Notes: generated from the sequence alone by a model not told the origin. DNA of 64,000 nucleotides from Methanocaldococcus sp. FS406-22 (GCF_000025525.1 NC_013887.1:1-64000), one strand, 5' to 3'; counted from the stretch's first letter, positions 34,271 through 44,517 are shown. Numbers and translations: made by a program.

Positions 34271-36358
34271 TTATATCTCCAATTTTTCTTTTTCTTGATA
34301 TTCAACTCCCAACTCCTCCAAAATCTTTTTAGCTATCTTTTCTCCAATGATTGAGGCAACCTTTGAAGGGTTGTTTATAATATCTTCAGCACTTCTAATT
34401 CCAGCATTGTATAGCTTTCTTGCTCTAACCCTTCCAATATACTTTATGCTCAACAGCCCAATAATATCTTCCTTAGCTCCATACTCCAACCTTATTTCTA
34501 ACTTCTCTGGGACATCTGGGCTTTTGCCAATTATTTTGGCAATCTCTTTTAATGCATGCATTATCCAAACGGCATTTTCAACCTTATATCTTAAAATCCC
34601 TGGTTCAATTTTATATCTCTTTAAAATCTCATCCTCTGGCACTTCATTAATCCAATCATACAACATCTTAGCAGTTTTAAATGCCTCTAAATCTTCTATA
34701 TCAAAGCTTTTTATGCCAAGAGCTTCCATTTCATTAATTAAATCTAACTCCTCAGATTTATAAACTCTTAAATTTGGCATCATCTCCAAGGTTTTTGATA
34801 TAAGGTAGAGATAGTATAGCTCATTCTCATTTTTCATTTCATTTAACCCGTCTATAATATATTTAGCTGACAACGGGTCTATATATAGCTCAGAAACCCT
34901 CTTTCCTAATTCAGTTGGCATAAAATCAACAATAAACTCATTCTCCTCTAAAAATCCAATAACTTCCATAATGTTCTTAGCTACCTCCCTCAAATTTCCA
35001 TATTGGTGGGCATAGAAGGTATTTCTTATAAACCATTCTAAATCATACTCATCTCTGATTTCTCCTGTAGCTATAAGTCCCAAAAGCTGAGTTCTTAAAA
35101 CTGCTTGATTTGAGAGCTTTGAATATATCGGCTCTGGTTTTTGAGTTAGTGCTTGATAAGCTCTCAAATAATCCCTATCATTCTTTGCTACAATTATTCC
35201 TTCTCCATAAGGGTCTAAGCCTGGTCTTCCAGCTCTTCCTATACACTGCTGAATCTCCATTATTGGAATATACCTAATTCCTTTGTTTGTGTATCTTGTT
35301 AAGTCCTTAACTATTGCCCTTCTACATGGAACATTAATTCCAACGCTAAGGGTTGGGGTTGCACAGATAACCTTAATCAGCCGTTCTCTAAAGGCATTTT
35401 CAACTATCTTCCTATGCTGATAAGTTAAACCAGCATGATGGAAGGCAGAGCCGTTTAAAATACATTCAGCTAAAGTTTTACACATTTCAGTTGGTGGCTC
35501 TAAAATAGATAAAATTTCTTCAGCTATCTCTTTTAGCTTTTTCTTTTCTTCATCAGTTAAAAATTTCTTTAAATTTAATTTCTTTGCCTCATTTACAGCT
35601 CCTTTTTTGGTGTTGCAGAATACCAAACAACAGCCCCCTTCTTTTACACAATCAACAACTAAGTTATATATTTCATTATCACTAACTGCTTTTATCTCCT
35701 TATTTCCTCCGTTTATGTATTCAATGATGCCATTTTTATAAATGCCCTTTTTTAACTCAACAGGTCTCCAATCATCGACTATAAGCTCAGCATTAAGCCA
35801 TTCAGCCAATTCATTAGGATTTCCTATTGTAGCTGATAAACCAATAATTTGTATATTGAATTCTTTTAATTTAGTTAATAAAATCTCTAATGTTCCTCCT
35901 CTTGTTTCATCATTAATTAAATGAATTTCATCAACCACAACAACAGAAACATCATCAATCCAATCAATTTTATGTCTCCACAATGAATCGAGCTTTTCGG
36001 CAGTTGTTATAATTAAATTATAACTGCTCAAATCCTCATCTTCATCGTAATCTCCTATCGATAAAGCTATTCTCAACCCATACCTCTCATATTTACTTTT
36101 AAACTCCTCATACTTTTCTGATGCCAATGCCTTTAAAGGCACTATAAAAATACCTTTTTTACCAGTTGGATTTTTATTCTCATCCAATAAATGGTTTATT
36201 AAAGCCATCTCCCCAATTAGTGTTTTTCCTGAAGCTGTTGGTATAGAAATCAAAAAATTTTTATTTTTATCTAATAAGCCTCTCCCTAATGCCTTCTTTT
36301 GTGGTGGTCTAAGTTCTACAATGCCAAAGTCCTTTAAAACCTCTAAAACTTTGTTCAT
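34271..36358 (-). CDS. hel308: ATP-dependent DNA helicase Hel308
   Basis: Ski2-like superfamily 2 helicase, 695 residues, which acts at stalled replication forks. Motifs include the Q-motif region ELRPPQKKAL, Walker A PTASGKTLIGEMAL, DEIH box VVVDEIHLI, SAT in GLSATIGNP, and QCIGRAGRPGLD for motif VI. The C-terminal winged-helix, ratchet and helix-hairpin-helix domains follow (LLSIKYIGRVRARKLYNAGI). The start at 36358 follows TTGGGGATATAAG; the frame is open for 31 codons upstream, but that part overlaps the methyltransferase gene. Confidence 0.95.
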   Translation of the reverse strand: MNKVLEVLKDFGIVELRPPQKKALGRGLLDKNKNFLISIPTASGKTLIGEMALINHLLDENKNPTGKKGIFIVPLKALASEKYEEFKSKYERYGLRIALSIGDYDEDEDLSSYNLIITTAEKLDSLWRHKIDWIDDVSVVVVDEIHLINDETRGGTLEILLTKLKEFNIQIIGLSATIGNPNELAEWLNAELIVDDWRPVELKKGIYKNGIIEYINGGNKEIKAVSDNEIYNLVVDCVKEGGCCLVFCNTKKGAVNEAKKLNLKKFLTDEEKKKLKEIAEEILSILEPPTEMCKTLAECILNGSAFHHAGLTYQHRKIVENAFRERLIKVICATPTLSVGINVPCRRAIVKDLTRYTNKGIRYIPIMEIQQCIGRAGRPGLDPYGEGIIVAKNDRDYLRAYQALTQKPEPIYSKLSNQAVLRTQLLGLIATGEIRDEYDLEWFIRNTFYAHQYGNLREVAKNIMEVIGFLEENEFIVDFMPTELGKRVSELYIDPLSAKYIIDGLNEMKNENELYYLYLISKTLEMMPNLRVYKSEELDLINEMEALGIKSFDIEDLEAFKTAKMLYDWINEVPEDEILKRYKIEPGILRYKVENAVWIMHALKEIAKIIGKSPDVPEKLEIRLEYGAKEDIIGLLSIKYIGRVRARKLYNAGIRSAEDIINNPSKVASIIGEKIAKKILEELGVEYQEKEKLEI

Positions 36359-36371
36359 CTTATATCCCCAA

Positions 36372-36989
36372 TTAAATCTTTTCAGCAGAAATAGATACAA
36401 ACCCACCTTCTCCATAACCATCTTTAACTTCAACCTTATCAACTTTATCAATTTCTTTAAAAATCGTTTGTGTAGCCTTTATATTTTTAAATCCTAACTC
36501 TTTTAGCATCTCTATAACTTCCTTAGCTGATAAGAAATTTGCATCTTTATAAAACTTGCTTTTTTGCTTTTTTTCTTCATATATCTTTCCTAAAAAGCTA
36601 TCTTTATCTATAATTCCGATAATTATTTTTCCTCCTTTCTTTAAGACCCTCTCTGCCTCCTTCAACATCTTTTTTGGATTCTCTGCAAACTCTAAGACAG
36701 TATTTATTAAAACAAAATCAAACTCTTCATCTTTAAAAGGCAAATCTTCTCCCTTTGCTATTATAACCTTTATTCCTCTCTTTTCGGCTATTTTAGCCAT
36801 TTCTTTTGATATATCAACACCAATTTTTATATTAAATGGTTTAGCAAATCTTCCAGTTCCTACACCTACTTCTAGCCCTCTTCCTTTTGGAATATGTCTT
36901 TTTAATGCTTCAATCTCTGATTTATAGATAATTTCGTTTTCATCAAACCATCTATCATATTCCTCAGCATATTTGTCAAAAGCATTCAT
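36372..36989 (-). CDS. SAM-dependent methyltransferase (class I)
   Basis: A 205-residue class I methyltransferase. Motif I is LEVGVGTGRFA (about residue 40), the acidic residue follows in IGVDISKEM, motif II is FDFVLINTVLEF and motif III is VLKKGGKIIIG. This is the UbiE/COQ5-like grouping, with the substrate unknown. It overlaps the start region of the upstream regulator gene by 14 bp, so the two are probably cotranscribed. Confidence 0.85.
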   Translation of the reverse strand: MNAFDKYAEEYDRWFDENEIIYKSEIEALKRHIPKGRGLEVGVGTGRFAKPFNIKIGVDISKEMAKIAEKRGIKVIIAKGEDLPFKDEEFDFVLINTVLEFAENPKKMLKEAERVLKKGGKIIIGIIDKDSFLGKIYEEKKQKSKFYKDANFLSAKEVIEMLKELGFKNIKATQTIFKEIDKVDKVEVKDGYGEGGFVSISAEKI

Positions 36990-37833
36990 ACTTAAAACCC
37001 AATTTTTTTATTTTTTTAAGTTCTTTTTTATCTATCTCAATATCTTTACCAAAGCTAATAAAGTTTATTGCATGAACTGTCTTTTTATAAAAGTTGGGAT
37101 ACTCAACATTAAAATCTCCATCTACATATTTCAATAAACTCTCATTTAAAAACAAGCTATAGCCTTCATTAACCAACTCTATAGCCCTAAATGGATTTTT
37201 TGTTTTAATTTTTACCTTAAATTTTATCCCTTCTTTCTTTAAAATGTTATAAACTATCCTATGTGAGCTAAATCTAACACCAACTAAATTTTTGTAATCA
37301 AACTCTTTTTTACTAACCATTACAAAGTTGTCATAGGCAATTAAAAATATATTAAAATCAGAACTGCCAATCTCTGACTTTAAAAATCTCTCATCTCCCA
37401 ACCTATAAATCCAGTAGCTATCATCAACACCCAAAATATCAACAAATCCCATCTTTAACAATTTTAAGGCATTATCAAAAGAGGTTATTATTGGATTTTC
37501 AAATAATATTTTGGCAATCTCACCACTTACAAATCCAGAAACTGTAAAAAAGTGATTTTTTAATCTTTTGCTATATGAGTTGTAAGTTTCTAAAATCTCT
37601 AATCCTGTATCTGTTAAAATTGTTCCATTTGGGGATGAATAATATAGCTTAACTCCTAACTTATTTTCTAATCTTTTTAATTGAATATTAAAAGAAGAAG
37701 GAGAAATATTTAATAACTTTGATGCCTCATTTTGAGATTTTGTTTTATGTAAAGCCATTAAAAGTTTTATTTGGTTTGGTGTAATGAGTTTCCCTTTATA
37801 TTCAATAGTTAAGTTAATTTCGGCATCTTTCAT
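36976..37833 (-). CDS. Winged-helix regulator with periplasmic-binding-like domain (LysR/ModE-like)
   Basis: A 285-residue protein. The N-terminal helix-turn-helix (about residues 15-75: LLMALHKTKSQNEASKLLNISPSSFNIQLKRLENKLGVKLY) is of the LysR/ModE type, with LTDTGLEILETY after it. The rest (about 95-275) resembles a small-molecule-binding domain of the periplasmic binding protein fold. The effector is unknown. Because ModE-type proteins sense molybdate, a link to the mod/nif genes 3-14 kb away is possible but not shown. Confidence 0.72.
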   Translation of the reverse strand: MKDAEINLTIEYKGKLITPNQIKLLMALHKTKSQNEASKLLNISPSSFNIQLKRLENKLGVKLYYSSPNGTILTDTGLEILETYNSYSKRLKNHFFTVSGFVSGEIAKILFENPIITSFDNALKLLKMGFVDILGVDDSYWIYRLGDERFLKSEIGSSDFNIFLIAYDNFVMVSKKEFDYKNLVGVRFSSHRIVYNILKKEGIKFKVKIKTKNPFRAIELVNEGYSLFLNESLLKYVDGDFNVEYPNFYKKTVHAINFISFGKDIEIDKKELKKIKKLGFKYECF

Positions 37834-37836
37834 AAT

Positions 37837-38724
37837 TTACCATCCAATATTTATCAATTTGGCGTCATAAACCATTACTGCATCTCCAATCATATAGACG
37901 CCATCATCTTTAATTTCAATCTCTAAATCTCCACCATCTAAGTGTGCTAAAACTCTATTACTTGTTTTACCAAGTTTGTGGGCTATAATTACAGAGGCAG
38001 TTGTTCCTGTTCCGCATGCGGTTGTGTATCCAGCTCCTCTCTCCCAGGTAACAATCCTAATTTCATTAGGATTCAAAACTTTTACAAAATGTACATTAAT
38101 TCTCTCTGGGAATGCTTCATGGCACTCTATTTCTTTTCCAATAACATCTAAATGTTCTCTAACAAAATCTAAATCAATGCCGTTATCTTCAACAAATATA
38201 ACTGCATGTGGATTTCCTACATTAACAACACTTAACTTAACCTTAGGTAAATAAGGATTTTTTAATTTTAGCTCTCCATTTAAAAACTCATCATCTTCTT
38301 TATAACCATCAACAACCATTGGTATATCTTTTAATTTAAACTTTGGAATTCCCATATAGACTTTAATTTTCTTTACTTCATCCCCTTCTATTTCCATTTC
38401 AGAAACTCTTAAACCTCCTTTTGTCTCTACTTTTAAAGGATTTTTTTTCATTATTCTCTCATAAACGTATTTTGAGAAGCATCTAATTCCATTACCACAC
38501 ATCTCTGCCTCAGAACCATCACTGTTAAAGATTCTAAATCTCACATCATACTCATCAGATGTAGGTTTTTGGATAAAGATGACACCATCAGCCCCAACTG
38601 AAAAACCTCTTCTGCAAATTTTTTTAGCAAAGTTTCCTTTTTCCTCTTCTTTAACTTTCTCTCCATCGAATTCATTAATAACTATATAATCATTTCCAAG
38701 CGCGTGCATCTTTGTAAATTCCAT
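37837..38724 (-). CDS. dapF: Diaminopimelate epimerase
   Basis: Cofactor-free epimerase that converts LL- to meso-diaminopimelate for lysine synthesis, 295 residues. The two catalytic cysteines are in AEMCGNGIRC and TTACGTGTTAS. It starts MEFTKMHALGNDYIVI, the usual family start. The ATG at 38724 follows GTGGTGTGGAAAT; five more codons are open upstream. Confidence 0.96.
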   Translation of the reverse strand: MEFTKMHALGNDYIVINEFDGEKVKEEEKGNFAKKICRRGFSVGADGVIFIQKPTSDEYDVRFRIFNSDGSEAEMCGNGIRCFSKYVYERIMKKNPLKVETKGGLRVSEMEIEGDEVKKIKVYMGIPKFKLKDIPMVVDGYKEDDEFLNGELKLKNPYLPKVKLSVVNVGNPHAVIFVEDNGIDLDFVREHLDVIGKEIECHEAFPERINVHFVKVLNPNEIRIVTWERGAGYTTACGTGTTASVIIAHKLGKTSNRVLAHLDGGDLEIEIKDDGVYMIGDAVMVYDAKLINIGW

Positions 38725-38752
38725 ATTTCCACACCACAAAAAATAGTTATTA

Positions 38753-39022
38753 TTAGTGTTCAGTCACTCTTATATTTGCCCTATTCAAATTTGTTTCATC
38801 TATTACAACAACATCTTTGATAGCTACTACAAGTTTATAGGGAATTAAAACATTTTTTCCCTCTTCTATCATTATTGGGCTGTGCTCAGCTGGTTCAACT
38901 TCTAAAGAGACCAACCTCCCAACTTTTTCATCAAAAACAATATCTTTAACTTTTCCTATTACACTGCCTTTATTTCCAATTATACTTCTCTCAAACAATA
39001 TTTTAGCTGGCATTTTTTCCAT
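38753..39022 (-). CDS. PRC-barrel domain protein
   Basis: An 89-residue PRC-barrel protein: KIVGNKGSVIGKVKDIVFDEKVGRLVSLEVEP-type core and VLIPYKLVVAIKDVVVI. Such small barrels are common in methanogens. They resemble the ribosome-maturation factor RimM barrel, but no role is fixed. It lies between dapF and cobY on the same strand. Confidence 0.85.
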   Translation of the reverse strand: MEKMPAKILFERSIIGNKGSVIGKVKDIVFDEKVGRLVSLEVEPAEHSPIMIEEGKNVLIPYKLVVAIKDVVVIDETNLNRANIRVTEH

Positions 39023-39030
39023 TTTATCCC

Positions 39031-39630
39031 CTATTGGATTTTTATATCCTTATTTTTCAAAAGCATTTCAGCAAGTTTTAAATCATCTTTAGTATTGATA
39101 TTGAATATCAGCTCATCAATAATCATAATTTCTTCTTTTTGATATCCCTGCTTTGGAGATAAAACGTTTATCCCTACAGGAACTAAGCCATTGAAATCAA
39201 TTGATGGATTTGGATATTTTTCTTTTGGAATCATGACTGCCAATGCTTCAACATCTGGATTCTTAGCTTTAATACAATAGAAGTAATCAACTATACTATT
39301 AATAATTTTCGACGTTAAGTTAATTAAGTCAGAGCTAACAACTAAGAATGGCTCTGAGAAATATCCAATGCATTCATTTAAATCGTTAATGTAGCCATTG
39401 CCCGATGTATCTATTGCTATAATATTTTTGAAATCTTTATATGTTGATTTTATATATTCTTTTGTTTTTGGAGTGTTAGGGGATACAGCAACAAATATAT
39501 TTTTTACCTTTGATTTTAATAAGGAGGATAGAACATAATCTATAAGGCATTTATTATAGAGCTTAACTATTGGCTTTTCCACATTTCCCATTCTCGTCCC
39601 TTTACCACCAGCCATAACTAAGGCATCCAT
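39031..39630 (-). CDS. cobY: Adenosylcobinamide-phosphate guanylyltransferase CobY
   Basis: The archaeal non-orthologous replacement of CobU, which transfers GMP to adenosylcobinamide phosphate in cobalamin (and pseudo-B12 type) synthesis. The 199 residues start MDALVMAGGKGTRMGNVEKPIV, the nucleotidyltransferase signature. LVVSSDLINLT provides the metal-binding Asp. It lies eight bases upstream of the PRC-barrel gene. Confidence 0.9.
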   Translation of the reverse strand: MDALVMAGGKGTRMGNVEKPIVKLYNKCLIDYVLSSLLKSKVKNIFVAVSPNTPKTKEYIKSTYKDFKNIIAIDTSGNGYINDLNECIGYFSEPFLVVSSDLINLTSKIINSIVDYFYCIKAKNPDVEALAVMIPKEKYPNPSIDFNGLVPVGINVLSPKQGYQKEEIMIIDELIFNINTKDDLKLAEMLLKNKDIKIQ

Positions 39631-39757
39631 TTTAAAACCTCGGTTATTTATAATATAAGCAATGTTTATTAAGATATTTAAATTAAAATTTTGTTAAAAT
39701 GTTAAGTTGTTAATTAATAATAAAAAATTATAAGGTATATTTAAAAATGTGAGAGAC

Positions 39758-41281
39758 ATGTGCTCTATAAGTGGAATAATTGTTAAAGAAAGCCAAATAC
39801 CTGCAAAATATGCAATAGATATGATGAAAATCTTAAAGCACAGAGGAAGAGATAACTCTGGATTGTTGTTAGATGATGAGGTTATATACTTCAACAACTT
39901 TGAAGATGTTGAAGATTTAGAGGAGGAGGAGATGATTGGAAATCTAAACTTAGCACATAACAGATTGGCAATAGTTGGAAGGTATGGGGTTCAGCCAATA
40001 CCTAACGAGGATGAAGATATTTGGCTGGTTTGTAATGGAGAAATCTACAATTATATAGAGTTGAGAGAGTATCTAAAAGAAAATCATGAATTTAGGACAG
40101 ACAGCGATAATGAGGTTATAATCCACTTATATGAAGATGAGCAGTTGGAAGAATTGGATGGGGATTATGCCTTTGCCATTTATGATAAATCAAAGGATAT
40201 TGTGTTATTGGGAAGGGATGTATTTGGAGTTAAGCCGTTGTTTTATGTAGATACGCCTAATTATTTTGCATTTGCTTCAGAGAGAAAAGCATTGTGGCAT
40301 CTGCTTATAAATATTGATGGCTATGAGAGAGATTTAGATGTCTTAAATAGCAAAATCAAAACATTAAAGCCAAATTCACAGTTAATTTATTATTTGGATG
40401 ATAATAAGTTCGATATTATTGAGAATTTTAAAAAAATGGAACTAAATTACATGAAAGAGAGGAGTTATGAAGAGGCTAAAGAATATTTAGATAGGGCTTT
40501 GAAGAATGCAGTTTTAAAGAGGGTTAGAGGTTTGGATAGGGTAGGGATTATCTGCTCTGGAGGAGTTGATAGCTCATTGATTGCTAAATTATCCTCTCTA
40601 TACTGTGAAGTTATCTTATATGCTGTTGGAACTGAAAATAGTGAGGATTTAATTTATGCTGAAAGATTGGCTAAGGATTTGAATTTAAAGATAAGAAAGA
40701 AGATTATTTCAGAAGAGGAGTATGAAAGGTATGTGTTTAAGGTGGCTAAGGCAATAGATGAAGTTGATTTAATGAAGATAGGGGTGGGGATTCCTATCTA
40801 TGTGGCATCAGAGATGGCTAATGAAGATGGATTAAAGGTTGTTCTATCTGGGCAAGGGGCTGATGAGTTATTCGGTGGCTATGCAAGGCATGAGAGGATT
40901 TATAGGGAGAAAGGAGAGGAAGAGCTAAAAAAAGAGCTATTGAAGGATGTTTATAATCTATACAAGGTAAATTTAGAGAGGGATGACCACTGCACAATGG
41001 CTAATGGTGTTGAGTTGAGAGTTCCTTTCTTAGATGAGGAGGTTGTTGAGATTGCCTTATCAATTCCTATTGAATATAAAATGTCTGAACTTAGGAAAAG
41101 GATTTTGAGGGATGTTGCCTCTCAATATTTGCCAGATTATATTGCTTATAGGCCAAAAAAAGCCGCTCAATATGGAAGTGGTGGGGAGAAGATGATTTAT
41201 AAGGTTGCTAAAAAATATGGATTTTCAAAGAAGAAAATTAATGAGTTTTTGGATATGTTGAAGAGAAAGATTGTTGAGTAG
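39758..41281 (+). CDS. asnB: Asparagine synthetase (glutamine-hydrolysing)
   Basis: Amide-transfer enzyme, 507 residues. The N-terminal class II glutaminase domain requires Cys right after the initiator Met: the reading MCSISGII from the ATG at 39758 gives this, so the GTG at 39749 is rejected as the start. The C-terminal synthetase domain has the PP-loop ICSGGVDSSLIAKL and LSGQGADELFGGYARH. M. jannaschii has two asnB-like genes; this one is beside cobY, as there (MJ1116 from memory). Confidence 0.94.
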   Translation: MCSISGIIVKESQIPAKYAIDMMKILKHRGRDNSGLLLDDEVIYFNNFEDVEDLEEEEMIGNLNLAHNRLAIVGRYGVQPIPNEDEDIWLVCNGEIYNYIELREYLKENHEFRTDSDNEVIIHLYEDEQLEELDGDYAFAIYDKSKDIVLLGRDVFGVKPLFYVDTPNYFAFASERKALWHLLINIDGYERDLDVLNSKIKTLKPNSQLIYYLDDNKFDIIENFKKMELNYMKERSYEEAKEYLDRALKNAVLKRVRGLDRVGIICSGGVDSSLIAKLSSLYCEVILYAVGTENSEDLIYAERLAKDLNLKIRKKIISEEEYERYVFKVAKAIDEVDLMKIGVGIPIYVASEMANEDGLKVVLSGQGADELFGGYARHERIYREKGEEELKKELLKDVYNLYKVNLERDDHCTMANGVELRVPFLDEEVVEIALSIPIEYKMSELRKRILRDVASQYLPDYIAYRPKKAAQYGSGGEKMIYKVAKKYGFSKKKINEFLDMLKRKIVE

Positions 41282-41290
41282 GTGGGGAAT

Positions 41291-42334
41291 ATGGGGGAGG
41301 TTAAAGTTATTGATAAAGAAACTGGAGAAGTTATTGGAGATTTTTATGAAATGTTTATTGATGCTTTGAGAAATGGGAAAAAGTTTAAATTAGAAGATAA
41401 AATTGTAGATGGGAGTATAGATATTTTAGAGATTTATGAGAGGATTAAGAGCGATGAAAAATTAAAAAAGTTAATTACTAAAAAGACGGTAGATATGGGT
41501 ATTATTTCTATACCTACCGAGATTATAGAGATAAATATTGACGTATCTATAAATAATGTTGAATTTAATGGTAACTTTTTATTATTTAAACCGTGGACTG
41601 ATACAGAATCACTTGAGATAACATTTAAAGGGAAAGCCTATTTTATGAAATCAAGATTTAAAAGAATTACTGATTTTACAAATTCAACATTTGAAAAGGA
41701 AGCTAATTTTATGGAATCAACATTTGAAAAAGATGTCAATTTTAAGGATTCAATATTTAAAGAAAGAGCATGCTTTATAGGTTCAATATTTATGAGAAGA
41801 GCCAATTTTGAAAATTCAACATTTGGGGGAGGGGTTAGTTTTTGGTATTCGAAATTTAAATGGGATGTTATTTTTGAAAACTCAGAATTTAAAAAAATAG
41901 CAAATTTTCATGGTTTGACAGTGGAAGGGAAAGCAAAGTTTAACGGTGCAAAATTTCATGGAGAAACTTATTTTACTTATTCAAGATTTGAGAAATATGT
42001 TAGTTTTAGGGGTTTAAAATTTAAAGATATTAATTTTAATAATTCAATATTTAAAGAAAGAGTCTATTTTACTCATTCAACGTTTGAAGGAAATGCTGAT
42101 TTCTCGGAGATAATATATAACTTAGCAATATTTTACAAATCAACTTTTAAATCTCGTGCAGATTTTAGAGATATTCTTTTTAATCTATTATCATTTATTG
42201 ATTGCACATTTGAAGATTTGGCATTATTTAGAAAAGGTAAAATTAAGTTTGAAAGATATGAAAAGAATAGAATTGACTTAAAGAAACCAGATAAAGAAGA
42301 AATACATGAAATAATTAACATAAATAAAATATGA
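41291..42334 (+). pseudogene. Pentapeptide-repeat membrane protein, N-terminal part of a frameshifted gene
   Basis: A 347-residue reading frame. After an N-terminal region of about 110 residues come some 20 degenerate pentapeptide repeats of the A(N/D)F-X2-(S/T)-X-F type (for example KEANFMESTFEKDVNF), which form a right-handed beta helix. It stops at TGA (42332-42334). The neighbouring frame continues from 42324 with pentapeptide-type sequence (IENFLLSKTSFLKTDVREIM) into the next ORF. Removing one base in the A/T run near 42330 joins both into one protein of roughly 590 residues. The ATG at 41291 follows GGTGGGG. It may be a real mutation, a programmed shift or a sequencing error. Confidence 0.75.
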
Positions 42335-43073
42335 ATGCTTAGCAATATTCCTTAATACACAATTTCTAAACAAACACACAAAGATAGAAAACTTCCTACT
42401 ATCAAAAACGTCTTTTTTAAAGACAGATGTTAGAGAAATAATGTTGTTGAAGTTATTGAATAAAAATAAAAAAACGAAGTTGAATAAAATTGAAAACAAA
42501 GAGGGTTTAAGTCATAAAATTTTAAGAATAAAAGAAAATAAAGAAAATAATAAAAATAAAAATTTGGATTTAGAAAATAAACTAAAAGAATTATTGGGTA
42601 ATGATTATGGACGGATTATAAATCAATTTGATGATGAATCGGTTCTTGCAGAATACAGAAATCTAAGATTATCTATGGAAAATAATAGAACATATATTGA
42701 AGCATCAGAGTTATTTAAAAAAGAAATGGAATTAATAAAAGAAAAATCTGGAATTTTTGAAAAAATTATTTTTATTTTTTATAAAGCAATATCTTACTAT
42801 GGAGAATCAATATTTATGCCATTTTTTTGGATAGTATATGTTATTTTTGTAATGCCATTAATAGCTTTAGATTTGAACTACATGTTAGGAAATTTTCCAA
42901 AAGGCTATACATATATTGACTGTTTATTTGATACATTAAGGGCATTTTTTCAATTAGGAATAAGAGATGATAACTCTCCAATGTATAATTATGAATGGCT
43001 TATAAGAATAATCTCATTAATTTTATTAGGTAATATTTTCATAGCAATCAAAAGAAGATTAGAAAGAAAGTGA
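42324..43073 (+). pseudogene. C-terminal part of the frameshifted pentapeptide/membrane protein
   Basis: The frame is open from 42324. The first Met in the frame is at 42441, and translation from there gives 210 residues. The segment before 42441 continues the beta helix. Then follow a Lys/Asn-rich linker, the typical LAEYRNLRLSMENNRTYIEASELFKKEMEL helix pair, two transmembrane helices (about residues 120-143 and 187-203 of the 210) and between them a pore-like loop (DCLFDTLRAFFQLGI). The arrangement resembles pentapeptide-channel fusions of other methanogens. No ribosome binding site precedes 42441, which supports loss of one reading frame. Confidence 0.75.
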
Positions 43074-43078
43074 TACTT

Positions 43079-43855
43079 ATGTTTGAGAAAAAGCCATTAA
43101 TTGGGATGATTCATTTAAAACCATTGCCCGGCTCTTATCATTATAACAACAACTTTGATAGCATTGTAGATTTTGCTATAAAAGAGGCTAAAAAACTCGA
43201 AGAGGCAAATTTTGATGCTATAATGATAGAGAACTTTGGAGATGCACCATTTAAAAAAGAGGCAGATAAAATAACCATTGCATCAATGGCTGTAATAGCT
43301 AAAGCTATAAAGGAGGAGGTATCTCTCCCATTGGGAATAAATGTCTTAAGAAATGATGCTATTGGGGCTTATTCAATTGCTTATGTTGTTAAAGCAGATT
43401 TTATCAGAGTTAATGTTTTATCTGGTGTTGCATTTACAGACCAGGGGATTATTGAAGGAAAAGCTCATGAATTAGCTAAATTGAAAAAATTGCTTCCAAG
43501 TAAGATAAAAATCTTCGCAGATGTTCATGTGAAGCATGCATATCACTTTATAGACTTTGAAAGCTCACTGCTGGATACTGTTGAAAGGGGCTTAGCTGAT
43601 GCTGTAGTTGTTAGTGGTAAGAGGACTGGAGCAGAGGTTGATATTGAAAAACTAAAATTAGCTAAAAAATTGGTTGATGTTCCAGTTATTGTTGGCTCTG
43701 GAACAAATTATAATAACTTAAAAATCCTCTGGGACTATGCCGATGGGTTTATAATAGGAACGTGGATAAAGAGAGATAGAAAAGCTCACAATGAAATTGA
43801 CATTGAAAGAGCTAAAAAGATTGTAAGCTTAGCTAACAAATTAAAAATGTGCTGA
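43079..43855 (+). CDS. BtpA family TIM-barrel protein
   Basis: A 258-residue member of the BtpA family: KPLIGMIHLKPLPGS at the start, VDFAIKEAKKLEEANFDAIMIENFGDAPF, and VVVSGKRTGAEVDIEKL. BtpA in cyanobacteria affects photosystem I stability. In archaea the function is unknown and may be a sugar-phosphate or nucleoside-type reaction. The ATG at 43079 follows AGTGATACTT. It is placed after the broken pentapeptide gene, with a 5-bp gap. Confidence 0.87.
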   Translation: MFEKKPLIGMIHLKPLPGSYHYNNNFDSIVDFAIKEAKKLEEANFDAIMIENFGDAPFKKEADKITIASMAVIAKAIKEEVSLPLGINVLRNDAIGAYSIAYVVKADFIRVNVLSGVAFTDQGIIEGKAHELAKLKKLLPSKIKIFADVHVKHAYHFIDFESSLLDTVERGLADAVVVSGKRTGAEVDIEKLKLAKKLVDVPVIVGSGTNYNNLKILWDYADGFIIGTWIKRDRKAHNEIDIERAKKIVSLANKLKMC

Positions 43856-43938
43856 TTTTGATGGAAAGTTATATATAGAAGTTTTAATATCATTTGTTTA
43901 TAGCAAGAAATGAACAAAAGTAGAACAATGGTGATATT

Positions 43939-44517
43939 ATGGACATGGCTGAGAAGGTATATAAAGAGGGGATACTAAAGTTAAAAGAGAATATACCTCA
44001 AATAATCATTAACTTAGTAGTTGCGGGGTTGATTTGGGTATTTGGCATTTTGGTCTTTATTCCAATTGCAGATATGCTTGGGAATCCGTATTTGTTTGGA
44101 TTAACTGCCTTAAAGCCAATAATTTCAGCAATAATTACTATAGCTTTAATTATTGTATTGCTAAGAGTTACAAAGGATTTTGGTGAATTAACTGATGGTG
44201 TAGCAGACATAATAGCGGTGAAATTAGCAGGAAGTAGGGTAAATGAAGAAAAACTAAAAAGATACAGAAGAGGATTAAGAGGGTTGGCATATTTAATTGT
44301 CGCTATAATAGCTTATTTATTCTTTTTGCCAGTAATTTCAGGAATAACTCCAGTATTGGCAGGAATAGTGCTTATAATATTGGTTTTATGGGCAGTTGTA
44401 GTTCTTATAAATATAGGAGATATATTTTCAGATGAGATTGAAGAGGGAATTAGAATTGCTACAGAAAAATTGGAAAAAGCATTAGAGAAATCAGCAAAAA
44501 ATGAAGAAAATGCATAA
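43939..44517 (+). CDS. Uncharacterised integral membrane protein
   Basis: A 192-residue protein with four predicted membrane helices (about residues 20-45, 52-75, 112-132 and 134-156) and charged ends. It resembles small archaeal membrane proteins of mechanosensitive-channel or transporter-accessory type, but I cannot assign a family. TGGTGATATT precedes the ATG. The next gene is also a membrane protein. Confidence 0.7.
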   Translation: MDMAEKVYKEGILKLKENIPQIIINLVVAGLIWVFGILVFIPIADMLGNPYLFGLTALKPIISAIITIALIIVLLRVTKDFGELTDGVADIIAVKLAGSRVNEEKLKRYRRGLRGLAYLIVAIIAYLFFLPVISGITPVLAGIVLIILVLWAVVVLINIGDIFSDEIEEGIRIATEKLEKALEKSAKNEENA

